A stretch of 64,000 bases of DNA. It comes from Bin87 sp963692995. GTDB lineage: Bacteria > Chloroflexota > Dehalococcoidia > Lucifugimonadales > UBA3495. Positions 31,120 to 39,594 of this stretch are shown here, in pieces. Position 1 is the stretch's first letter, and every line of letters starts with the position of its first letter. The notes below the pieces were generated by a model that was not told the DNA's origin, made no database searches, and saw only the letters and a program-made list of their open reading frames with translations. The position numbers and the translations under genes are program-made. The stretch spans positions 3,100,001 through 3,164,000 of the forward strand of contig OY843611.1 of assembly GCA_963692995.1 (NCBI GenBank), given 5' to 3'.

Positions 31120-32431
31120 CTACCGAGGCGGCGGGGTCGGCGCCGGCGGCGGTTTGGCCGCCAGGGCCAGGAGGCCCGCCAGGAAAACGGCCCCGGCGAA
31201 AAACGTGAACGGGATCCGGTAGCTGTCGAAATAGTCGAACATGAACCCGGCGATCACCGGCCCCAGCGCCTGTCCGCCCACCTGCACCGACATGGTCAGC
31301 CCGCGGATTGTCCCCAGGTTCTGCCGCCGTAGTAGTCTGCCCACACCAGCCGGATCAGCAGGTGCAGACCGCCCACACCGAACCCGACCCCCGCCGCCGA
31401 GATTAGCTCCGGCAGCAGCCGGTCGCTCAGCGCCGTGCCCACTGCGGCCAGCGCCACGACGCAGGACGCGGCCATCATCAGGAAGCGGATGGGCGTCCGC
31501 CGCGCCAGGGCCGCCCAGAAGAGGCTGGCCGGCATTTGCGCCAGCGCGAATGTGCTCGCGCTGATGGCGGCGAACCGCGGGTCAATTCCCTGGCTGATGT
31601 AGTGGGAAACCTGGTGCAGGCTCACCCCCGCTTGTACCATCATCCCGGCGCCGGAAAAGATCGCCAGTATCCAGAACGCCCGCGTGCGCAGCGCCTGCCC
31701 CACCGTGAAGTTGATTTCGGCGACGCTGACCGAGTTGCCGGAACCCCCGGCAGCCCGGGAATCCTGGTGGGCCGGGTCTTCCCGCGCCGGCGCCGGGTCG
31801 GGTTCCAGCCCCAGATCCTCCGGCCGCCGCGCCACCGCAGCAGCGAGGGCAGAACCCCCAGCGCAAAGGTCAGAATCCCCAGGGCAATCCACGCCGTTCG
31901 CCAGTCATGCCCGGTGATGATGAGCTGCATTGCCCAGGGCGCGATGGCCAGGCCGGCCCCCTTGGCGATGGCGTCCACGGCCAGTCCCATCGGACGCCGC
32001 CGGATGAACCAGTTGCTGATGGCAGTGGGCAACCCCATCTCCATCGGCCCGGCGAAGATCATCCGTCCCGGAACGTAAAGGAAATAGAAGGCCAGCGGAT
32101 GGGCAACGAAGGCCAGCCCAATCGCCACTGCGCCCGTGGCCAGTGAACCCGCCCCCAGGATAACTCCCGCCCCGTACTTGTCCAGCCATCTCCCCACGAT
32201 GGGCGAAACGAAGACTGCCGCCAGTCCACCCAGGCTGACCGCCCCGGAGAACATCCCCACCGACCAGCCCAGGGATTGGGTCATTGGCACAACGAACACG
32301 GAAAGGGTCGCCACCGCCATCACGGTACGGGTGGACAGGCTCACCGCCACTCCGTTCCCCACAATTACCCAGCCGTAATAGAAGGGCAGAGCGTGGGACA
32401 GCCCCGTCCGCCAGGCGGCAACGTTGATCAT
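31120..32431 (-). pseudogene. MFS transporter with two frameshifts
   Basis: Starting at ATG 32431 ('MINVAAWRTGLSHALPFYYG'), a normal MFS N-terminal half is read ('PIVGRWLDKYGAGVI' is its A-motif). It loses frame near 31870 (the alternative frame then reads 'RRPEDLGLEPDP', the normal MFS central loop). It loses frame again near 31330, where one G is missing in the 'WADYYG-RQNLGTIRG' stretch, and ends at 31120. Joined over the three frames the protein would be about 435 aa. Either this is a recently inactivated gene or the assembly has two small errors. It lies 2 bp downstream of the subtilase stop. Confidence 0.75.
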
Positions 32432-32433
32432 TT

Positions 32434-34749
32434 TCACGGGACGACGTGATATGCCCAATTGGATCCGCCGGGCCAACGGAACCGGCCGCCGTAGGTCGGA
32501 ATGCCATAGGTGGCATCGCCGGAGGTGTGGACGGTGAAGGCGTGGCGAGCGCCCGGCTCCAGGCGGCGGATGACGTATTCCACCCGGCCATTTTCCACCG
32601 TGAAATCGCGGGCGCTTACGTCGGAATAGACGAAAGCCGATCTCCATTCGCCGGAGACGCTGGCCTTTGCCGCCGGATAGTCGGTCTTCATGTTGACAGA
32701 GCCGATGCGATAGTAGGTGGCTTCCGGCGCCGCGTCCCAGGAGACAATCACCTGACCCGCGCTGGCGCCGTCGCGCACTGCCAGGTTCGCGGCGGCCGGC
32801 GCGACATTCTGCGCCGGCCCCGGCAGCGGCCCCGGTGCTGGGCCAGGCACCGGCCCCGTCCCCGGCGCTGGCTGCTGCCCCGGCCCCGGCTCCGGCGCAG
32901 CAGCAGGAGCGGACGGACGGGGCAATGCCGCCAGGCCGTGCCCCCAGGTATTGTCCGCCCCGGCGATGCCGCGCTCCGCGGCATTCTGGCGCAGGTAGTC
33001 GGTCAACTGGGCCGGCGTGTAGTCGGGAAATCTCTGCTGCGCCAGCGCGGCCAGACCCGCCACGTGGGGAGCCGACTGGCTGGTGCCGCGGAACCAGCAC
33101 TGCGCGCCGTCTAAAGAAAAGACCGGCAGGATGGTTGAACGTCCGCAGGCAACGCCCGTGATGTCGGGCTTGATCCGGCCATCGAGGGTCGGGCCCCGGG
33201 AACTGTAGGACGCGATGGCCTGAGTGTTGGTGTAGTGGGTCGCTCCCACTGCCAGCATGCCCGGGTTGCGGCTTTCCTCAGGGTTGCCCATGTGGAAGGT
33301 CGGCGTGCGGTATTGCAGGGGGCTGCTAATCCAGGCGATCAGCTGTATCCACGCCGGTTCTTCCGCGCAGTCGTACTTGCGTATAGCCAGGAAATATACA
33401 CCGGCGTCGGACGCCCTGGCCTTGCCGCTAAACCCTACGGCAGCGCGGGGCATGCTGCCGGCGCTGCCGTCCTGGGCCGTGTTGTCCTGCAATATCCGCG
33501 GGTATTTTCCGTCACGGCCCCGGACGCCCTTGTACAATTCCAGGTCCAGGTCGCAGTCGGCTCGGCCCCAGTTGTCTTCCCAACGCATGAAAACACGCAC
33601 TTCGTCGCCTTCTTCGACGCTGAAGGCATTGCTCAGATCGTTGGGCCTGAAGTGATGGAGCCCCGTATTGCCCGGATCCGTATAGGTTCCATGCCAAACT
33701 TTCAATCCCTCATTGCCGCCGGAGTTGATCCAGGCGATGTTGGACGCCACCGCTGCGTCGATGGTTCGGAGGAGACTGTTGCTGAAAGGTGACGTGCCGT
33801 CGCCGGGGCCATCCGGAGCGGTCCCCCGCGAATGGTTGATTACCCGCACTCCCTGCGACGCCATCCAGTCAACGGCGTCACGAAAGTCGCCCAGGGTGTG
33901 CGGGTTGGCGATGTAGAGCTTTACCGCGGGCGCGACATCGATCAACGTCTCGGCCACCGCCGTGCCATGGTCGGAATCCACTTCACAGTGCTGAGGGCTC
34001 GAGGAGGGCGCCCGTGCCCCGGCAAAGTAGCACCGGGCCGATACGCTGCCGGGCAACTCGCTCCCCTGCAACCAGCTAAAACCCGCAAAGCCGCTGTCGA
34101 TGATGCCGACGCGAACGCCGTCACCCCGGTAGCCAGCATCGTGCCACGCCTCGGCCCCGTGCAAACCCACGCCTTGACTGGCGACGTTCTCCCGGGTTTG
34201 GGCCGGCCGGGGCGGGATGACCGTATCGACCCGCAGGACTCCGGGCCGCTCCGATGCGTCCCTGAGCCGGCCCGGAGGAACGTGCGCCTCGATGTAGTCA
34301 TCTCCCACGTTGCGGACGAAGACGCCCTTTTCCTCCAGGTACGCGCGCACATCGGCGACGTGGTTCGGGGAAATATAGAAAGTCGCCAGGACGGGTTCGG
34401 CGGCCGGCCCCGAACCTTGTCCGTCCGCGCTGGCGGGTCGGGGAGCCTCCGCCGCCGCCTGCGCCAATCGGTTCAGGTTGGAATCCAGATTGGGATAATC
34501 GGTCGGGTCTTTTTCAACCGGCGGCAGATCGGTCTCTTCCACGATGAGTTCGGGCTGCGCAAAGACCCGTTCCGGGACGGGTTCGTTAGGGACGGGTTCG
34601 TTGGCCTCCGGTGTCTCGACGGCTTTGGCGGTGGCAGTGACGTTGAGCCCGTGGGCGTTGGGAAGGAAGAACTGCGTAGCCGTTGCCAAGGCGGCGATGG
34701 TGACCGCCAGGAACACCAAGGTTGACCAGATTATGACCCGATTGCGCAT
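32434..34749 (-). CDS. Secreted S8 subtilisin-like serine protease with C-terminal FN3-like domain
   Basis: 771 aa. There is an N-terminal signal anchor ('IIWSTLVFLAVTIAALATA', residues 6-24) and then a Pro/Glu-rich stretch. The catalytic triad is Asp in 'VRVGIIDSGFAGF', His in 'SDHGTAVAE' and Ser in 'GTSQSAPHVAGLAALA'. The oxyanion Asn is in 'NSGGNEG'. A proline-rich linker (about residues 640-670) leads to an FN3-like domain ('VIVSWDAAPEATYYRIG') of the same type as in the secreted proteins at 58.6-62.5 kb. It is exported and may be held at the membrane by the N-terminal segment. It would degrade extracellular protein or process the matrix proteins. Confidence 0.9.
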   Translation of the reverse strand: MRNRVIIWSTLVFLAVTIAALATATQFFLPNAHGLNVTATAKAVETPEANEPVPNEPVPERVFAQPELIVEETDLPPVEKDPTDYPNLDSNLNRLAQAAAEAPRPASADGQGSGPAAEPVLATFYISPNHVADVRAYLEEKGVFVRNVGDDYIEAHVPPGRLRDASERPGVLRVDTVIPPRPAQTRENVASQGVGLHGAEAWHDAGYRGDGVRVGIIDSGFAGFSWLQGSELPGSVSARCYFAGARAPSSSPQHCEVDSDHGTAVAETLIDVAPAVKLYIANPHTLGDFRDAVDWMASQGVRVINHSRGTAPDGPGDGTSPFSNSLLRTIDAAVASNIAWINSGGNEGLKVWHGTYTDPGNTGLHHFRPNDLSNAFSVEEGDEVRVFMRWEDNWGRADCDLDLELYKGVRGRDGKYPRILQDNTAQDGSAGSMPRAAVGFSGKARASDAGVYFLAIRKYDCAEEPAWIQLIAWISSPLQYRTPTFHMGNPEESRNPGMLAVGATHYTNTQAIASYSSRGPTLDGRIKPDITGVACGRSTILPVFSLDGAQCWFRGTSQSAPHVAGLAALAQQRFPDYTPAQLTDYLRQNAAERGIAGADNTWGHGLAALPRPSAPAAAPEPGPGQQPAPGTGPVPGPAPGPLPGPAQNVAPAAANLAVRDGASAGQVIVSWDAAPEATYYRIGSVNMKTDYPAAKASVSGEWRSAFVYSDVSARDFTVENGRVEYVIRRLEPGARHAFTVHTSGDATYGIPTYGGRFRWPGGSNWAYHVVP

Positions 34750-34766
34750 GAGTACCCGCCCAATAT

Positions 34767-34976
34767 TCAGCTTACGCCGAACTGCGAGACCGGCTGCCAG
34801 TAGCGACGACCCTCGGCGCGGACGACGCGGCCAAAACCGCCGTGGCGGCAGATTGCCATGATGGCGTCCTCGGACTCGGCGCGCTCGATGATGGCGGCGC
34901 GGGTGGCCGCTCCCTGGTCGGCGTCCATGTCAAATAAGATACCAGAGCGCTTCGGCCTTGTCCTGCGTCGCAGCAT
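34767..34976 (-). pseudogene. Remnant of MBL-fold hydrolase C-terminus
   Basis: The 69-aa frame contains 'DMDADQGAATRAAIIERAESED' (in two pieces, DMDADQGAATR and AAIIERAESED) and 'GGFGRVVRAEGRRYWQP'. This is like the end of MBL hydrolases such as the one at 26003 ('GFGHFVRVEGRRSW'). The metal-binding part is missing, so it is the tail of a deleted gene. Confidence 0.55.
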
Positions 34977-35058
34977 TGCCGGCGTTACAGCGTTGCCGGC
35001 GTTACAATAGGGGCGTCAACTAATAATATCCCATCCAAACCACCAGGAGGCCGGAAAC

Positions 35059-35940
35059 ATGACTACGGTAGGAAGCGGCAAGTACACTTATGCAGTGGAG
35101 GAGAACTGGGCCAAGCTGCCCGGAGACGACACCTTCGCCATGGTCAGCGCCATCGCCACCGACTCCCAGGACCGGGTGTTCGCCTTCCAGCGCAAAGACC
35201 CGCCCATCCTCATCTTCGACCGGGACGGGAACCTGCTGGACAGTTGGGGGAACGGAGCCTTCTCCTTTGCCCACGGCATCTATATTGACGGGGACGACAC
35301 GGTGTACCTGACCGACCGGGACAACTCGGTGTGCCTGGTGTACACCATTGACGGCAAGCCGGTCCAAATGCTGGGCCGCCACGGCGTCCATTCGGATACC
35401 GGCTGCGAAAACCCGGGCGACCTTTGCCCCCGCGCCGCCGGCCCGTTCAACTACCCGGCCGAACTGGTGCCGTCGCCGTCGGGCGATCTGTACGTGGCCG
35501 ACGGATACCGCAACGCCCGTGTCCACCGGTTCAGCTGGGACGGACAACTCAAGCAGTCCTGGGGAGAACCGGGGAAGAGCGAGCCGGGGCACTTCCACCT
35601 TCCCCACAGCCTGCTGATCCATAACGACACGATCTTCCTCTGCGACCGGGAAAACCACCGGATGCAGCTGTTCAACCTGGACGGCGAGTTCATCGCCATC
35701 TGGAACGACATTCAGCGCCCCATGGACATCTCCGTGGACCGCGCCGGGAACCTGGTGATCAGCGAGGGCAGCGTCAACGGCTCTTCGGCCCGGGTAAGCG
35801 TGGTGGACACCGCCGGGAATGTGCTGGCCCGCTTCGATTGCCGAGGTCCCGGCCACGGCAGCTGGGTGGACTCCCGAGGCGACATCTATGTCGGCCTCAG
35901 CGACGGCACCGGCATCGACAAGTTCGTGCGCCAGGGGTAG
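35059..35940 (+). CDS. NHL-repeat beta-propeller protein (peptidylglycine-lyase-like)
   Basis: 293 aa made of NHL-type repeats: 'GIYIDGDDTVYLTDRDNS', 'LYVADGYRNARVHRFSWDG', 'IFLCDRENHRMQLFNLDG' and 'GNLVISEGSVNG', each with the ...D...RV(Q/H)-F pattern. There is no signal peptide, so it is cytoplasmic or exported by an unseen route. It resembles the lyase half of peptidyl-alpha-hydroxyglycine amidating enzymes, but the lyase metal site cannot be confirmed. The ribosome site is CAGGAGG. It lies at the head of the plus-strand pair with the methyltransferase. Confidence 0.75.
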   Translation: MTTVGSGKYTYAVEENWAKLPGDDTFAMVSAIATDSQDRVFAFQRKDPPILIFDRDGNLLDSWGNGAFSFAHGIYIDGDDTVYLTDRDNSVCLVYTIDGKPVQMLGRHGVHSDTGCENPGDLCPRAAGPFNYPAELVPSPSGDLYVADGYRNARVHRFSWDGQLKQSWGEPGKSEPGHFHLPHSLLIHNDTIFLCDRENHRMQLFNLDGEFIAIWNDIQRPMDISVDRAGNLVISEGSVNGSSARVSVVDTAGNVLARFDCRGPGHGSWVDSRGDIYVGLSDGTGIDKFVRQG

Positions 35941-36061
35941 CAAAGGCTGATCCGCCCGCTTTGGCCGTTGCAAGAATGCTGTCATATCGGGCGGAATCAC
36001 CACACGGGGTTGCCGTTGCTGGGCTTGATTGGGAGTTGGAGCATCTGCGAGGTTCTGCAAG

Positions 36062-37228
36062 ATGACGCGGCGCTCAGCGGTTGCTGAGGAGATCAGGGAG
36101 CTCATCCGTAAGGACGGGCGAATTACCTTTGCGCGGTTCATGGAAGCCTGCCTTTACTCGCCCAGTGGCGGCTTTTATGCTGCCCGCGGCAACCGGATCA
36201 ACGCACACTTCGGCACCGCATCCACGAGTCATCCGGCTTTCGGCGCCCTGATCGCACGACAGCTGGAGCAGATGTGGCGCCTCCTGGGAGACCCGGCGGT
36301 TTTCCAGGTGATCGAGGTAGGTTCCGGCGACGGAGTCCTGGCCCAGTCCATCGTGGATGCCTGCCGCCGGACGGCGCCCCGTTTCGCTCAGGCCCTTTGT
36401 TACGTCGCCGCCGATTACCAGCCGGGACCGCTCCGGCCGCCGGACCACACCCTTGACCGCGGCGCAGGGACGCGCGGTCAGCCCTCCCCAAGCCGCCAGG
36501 ACGCGCCAGCGGGAATCCACCGAGTTAAAACCGACGGGATTCGGGCCTTCCGCAACGTGATTGGCTGCATCCTGTGCAACGAGTTGATCGATAACTTCCC
36601 GGTTTGCCGATTCGCGATCCAAGGCGGAAGGGTCAAGGAAGTATTCGTTACGTTGTCCGGCGGAAATCTCGTGGAAGTCCTGGACGAGCCAGCCACCCCT
36701 GGCATCGAGAAGCGGCTGACCGGCTTGGGCTTATCCTTGCCGGAAGGGTATCGGGGCGAGGTGAACCTGGATATAGCGGACTGGACGAGGCAACTTTCCC
36801 TAACCCTGAACCGGGGGTTTGTCCTCACCATCGACTATGGTGAACTGGCCAATGACCTCTACTCCCTACGGAACGCCCAAGGAACGCTGATGTGCTACCG
36901 CCGACACCAGGCCGGCGGTGACCCGTACCAGCATATCGGGCAACAGGACATCACCTGCCTGGTGGATTTCACCTCTCTCATGCGGGCGGGCGAGCGGCAT
37001 CGGCTGGCCACTGTGGGCTATAGCCTACAGAGCCGGTTCCTGACCAACCTGGGCTTCTATCCGCTCCTGGATGCCGCGCCGCCGCCGGGACGATCCGCCG
37101 CCAGGACGGAACTGAACCGCATTGCCATGATGACCCTAGTTGACCCTAACGAGTATGGGGACTTCAAAGTGCTGGCCCAAGTCAAAGGCGTAGCGTTGGA
37201 CACTGCGCTCCTGGGGTTTCGGGAATGA
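36062..37228 (+). CDS. MidA/NDUFAF7-like SAM-dependent methyltransferase
   Basis: 388 aa from ATG 36062. It opens 'ELIRKDGRITFARFMEACLY' then 'SPSGGFY', the hallmark start of the DUF185 family. SAM motif I is 'FQVIEVGSGDGVLAQSI' and a later acidic strand is 'NELIDNFPV' (motif with the catalytic Asn/Glu-Leu). The mitochondrial relative NDUFAF7 dimethylates an arginine of complex I subunit NDUFS2. The bacterial target is unknown. The C-terminal part includes 'FVLTIDYG', a further family motif. A gap between 36480 and 36540 codes an insert poor in family residues. Confidence 0.8.
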   Translation: MTRRSAVAEEIRELIRKDGRITFARFMEACLYSPSGGFYAARGNRINAHFGTASTSHPAFGALIARQLEQMWRLLGDPAVFQVIEVGSGDGVLAQSIVDACRRTAPRFAQALCYVAADYQPGPLRPPDHTLDRGAGTRGQPSPSRQDAPAGIHRVKTDGIRAFRNVIGCILCNELIDNFPVCRFAIQGGRVKEVFVTLSGGNLVEVLDEPATPGIEKRLTGLGLSLPEGYRGEVNLDIADWTRQLSLTLNRGFVLTIDYGELANDLYSLRNAQGTLMCYRRHQAGGDPYQHIGQQDITCLVDFTSLMRAGERHRLATVGYSLQSRFLTNLGFYPLLDAAPPPGRSAARTELNRIAMMTLVDPNEYGDFKVLAQVKGVALDTALLGFRE

Positions 37229-37247
37229 CGCTATTGGTCAACCGGCT

Positions 37248-38543
37248 TTAGCTCGGATGCTTGCTGAGCATTATGAAGCCGTTGCTGTCGGGGGTATTGC
37301 AGCCGGCGAGGGCAGTATCGGCGCGCACCGTCACCTGCCGAGCTCCGGCCGTTCCCCGCAGTTGTTCGAGGCTGTCGGAGAATAGACAGGCGCGCGTCCG
37401 TCCGGTCCCGTTGTTTCCGCCACTGGACATGAAAGGATGCGGCCCCTCAACCCTGATGTCGTCGGCATAGAAGTCGTGGGCTTCGCCCAACTTGACGCCG
37501 TGCCACTGGAAACCCTCCAGGAATTGCTGTGTAAAGGTGAGGTAGCCGTCGTAAGGGTTGAAAATATCCACATCGTCGGGGCCCAAGCCGGAACCCTCCC
37601 ACATCCGGCGCGCCAGGCTGGCGACCGCCTCCTGGTGCTCCTCCAGGGTGGACATGGAGCTGCGGCCCCGGCTGGCAGTCTGAGAATGGTTGAGGACGTA
37701 CACCGGCTTTTGCCGCAAGTCTCTGGCGCGCTCGGCGGTGGTGAAGATGAAAGCGGCGCAGGTATTGACCGGCCGGTCGCAGTCATAGATCACCAGCGGT
37801 TCCTCAATCACGCGCCCGTTCCGGTAGTCCTCGTGGGTAAGCTGATACGGCTCATGCAGCGCGTAGTAGCTCCAGGGAGTCATCAGGCCGTTTCGGCGCA
37901 AGTTCAGGCAAAGGGGGGCCAGGCCGTCGTGGGACGTGCCGTATTTCTTGCAGTACTGTTGGAAGATCACCAGGTTGTTGAACATCGCGCCGCTCTGGTA
38001 GCCCCACGGCAGGGTGAAGGCGCCGGGCCCGGGAGCCTCCTGGCTGTTGTTCGCCGGATTGCTGTGCCCGTACCGGCCGGCCAGGTTGACCATGGGATAC
38101 CAAACCAGCGCGGTCTCGCACAATCCGTCGCCGACGGCCTGGGCGGCCAGACCCATCATGGGGCCGATGTAGGGCGCGTCGGACTTGAGATACTTTACGT
38201 TCTTCAGCCCCAATTCCCGCTGTATCCACGCCGCGGAAGCGTAGGTCAGGCCGTCCTCGGTGTCGTAGGGCGGGTCGAAATAGGGACGAGGCGCCCAGGT
38301 TTGCTCGGCGCGGGTTTCGGCGCTGGTAATCAGTCCGTCGATGTCGTCCAGCGCCAGGCCCGCGTCGGCGATCGCCTTCAGGCAAGCCTCCTTGCTCAAA
38401 CCGCCGCAGCTCCGGTCCAGGGTAACGCCGTCCCAGCGGCGGTCGATGTGAGACTGTCCCCAGCCTACAACGGCGACCTTGCCCCGGTGCTCCCAGAGTC
38501 CCAACCCTTCCTGATCTCTCATCCAATCCCGGTCACTAACCAT
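37248..38543 (-). CDS. Thiolase-like / SCP2-type protein lacking catalytic Cys and His
   Basis: 431 aa from ATG 38543 (AAGGGGGG 5 nt upstream). N-terminal 'VAVVGWGQSHIDRRW' and 'KAIADAGLALDDIDGLI' are thiolase-fold openings. At the place of the nucleophilic Cys the protein reads 'LKSDAPYIGPMMGL', without Cys. At the C-terminal GHP motif it reads 'GGNNGTGRTRAC' without the His. It is thus unlikely to be a thiolase. The neighbouring DUF35 gene and these changes match Ltp2-type aldolases that cleave side-chain CoA thioesters in steroid breakdown; this role is inference. Confidence 0.8.
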   Translation of the reverse strand: MVSDRDWMRDQEGLGLWEHRGKVAVVGWGQSHIDRRWDGVTLDRSCGGLSKEACLKAIADAGLALDDIDGLITSAETRAEQTWAPRPYFDPPYDTEDGLTYASAAWIQRELGLKNVKYLKSDAPYIGPMMGLAAQAVGDGLCETALVWYPMVNLAGRYGHSNPANNSQEAPGPGAFTLPWGYQSGAMFNNLVIFQQYCKKYGTSHDGLAPLCLNLRRNGLMTPWSYYALHEPYQLTHEDYRNGRVIEEPLVIYDCDRPVNTCAAFIFTTAERARDLRQKPVYVLNHSQTASRGRSSMSTLEEHQEAVASLARRMWEGSGLGPDDVDIFNPYDGYLTFTQQFLEGFQWHGVKLGEAHDFYADDIRVEGPHPFMSSGGNNGTGRTRACLFSDSLEQLRGTAGARQVTVRADTALAGCNTPDSNGFIMLSKHPS

Positions 38544-38599
38544 ATCATCCCCCCTTGTGCGTGCTTTGCCGCCGAGCGTGTCCACAGTACCGGAGTGGT

Positions 38600-39028
38600 C
38601 TAGGCGACCACGCGCCACTCGTGGATCAACTGGCCGTTGCTTGCTTCTTCAAATATCAATTCCACCGGAGCGCCAACGGGGACATCACCCGGCGGAGTGC
38701 CCGGAAGGTTGGACAGGAAGTTGATGGCCGGATCCTCGTCCAGTGTGATCACCGCAAAGTTGATGGGTTGCGCCGACCGGAACCCCCTGATGCGCGAGTC
38801 GCGTATCACCAGATACACGTCGATGTGTCCCTTGCCGGCCACCTCTTTCCACTCCAGATTGTCGGCCGAGCCGCATGCGTCGCACCGCGGGGCCGGCGGG
38901 TAGTGCAGCCGAGCGCAGGCGGCGCAGTTCTGCAAGACCAGCCGGCGCTCGTTGCAGGCGTCCCAGAAGGGCCTGGTCAAATCGTTAGGAACCGGGGCGG
39001 GTCTCTCCAGCCCTGGAATAGTTGACAT
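38600..39028 (-). CDS. DUF35 / ChsH2-like Zn-ribbon OB-fold protein
   Basis: 142 aa from ATG 39028 (GGGAGG upstream). Two Cys pairs form the N-terminal zinc ribbon, 'LQNCAACARLHYPP' and 'RCDACGS'. The OB-fold half contains 'INFAVITLDEDPAINFLSN'. These proteins bind thiolase-like or aldolase partners and help hold the CoA substrate. The gene is directly upstream of the thiolase-like gene (56 bp). The pair should form a complex. Confidence 0.88.
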   Translation of the reverse strand: MSTIPGLERPAPVPNDLTRPFWDACNERRLVLQNCAACARLHYPPAPRCDACGSADNLEWKEVAGKGHIDVYLVIRDSRIRGFRSAQPINFAVITLDEDPAINFLSNLPGTPPGDVPVGAPVELIFEEASNGQLIHEWRVVA

Positions 39029-39128
39029 GGTTTTTGCCTCCCGTGGCATTTGGCGCGCCGCCCGTTGCGGTTAGCGGCACAACTCTATGCGGATTATATT
39101 CAATGCGAAAGCGCGCGAACAAGCGCGT

Positions 39129-39488
39129 CTAATTCGGGTTAGCCTTCCCGTTGAGCCACGGCTCGGCGTGTCCATCATCCATCCACACGAAACGGAACCC
39201 GGCGGCCAGGGCCAGCTGGCGGTCCAGGTCCGTATCGCCGATGTGGTAATGCGCTTCAGCGGGAAAGCGGGACTTCACGTCCCCGAGTCCTTGCTTGTGC
39301 GAGATAAAGCTCGCCTCGATCCCGTATCGGTCCCAGACGGCCTGCTGCACCGGCAACGGACGGTCGGACGAGCTGCCGATAATGCACCCGTGGGCCTGGG
39401 CCTTGCGGACCATGCTCATGGTGATCGGCCCGGGTGGGTCGCCCGCTTCCAGCGTGCCGTCTATATCGAAACTGACCAGTATTGCCAA
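39129..39488 (-). CDS. Small HAD-family hydrolase
   Basis: 119 aa from TTG 39488 (GGGAGG upstream). The four HAD motifs are present: 'FDIDGT' (D-x-D), 'GSSSD', the Lys in 'ISHKQGLGDVKSR' and 'GDTDLDRQLA'. The length is short because there is no cap domain. It is a phosphatase of an unidentified small substrate. It lies 106 bp downstream of the CoA transferase gene on the same strand. Confidence 0.75.
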   Translation of the reverse strand: MAILVSFDIDGTLEAGDPPGPITMSMVRKAQAHGCIIGSSSDRPLPVQQAVWDRYGIEASFISHKQGLGDVKSRFPAEAHYHIGDTDLDRQLALAAGFRFVWMDDGHAEPWLNGKANPN

Positions 39489-39594
39489 GTATAGCCTCCC
39501 TTACCCTGGCCCTCTCCTCTACAAGGAAACGGGGGCTTTGAGGGTTTCGCAATTTTCCGCCCTTCGCAAATTGGATGCAAATGAGATTATGCGC

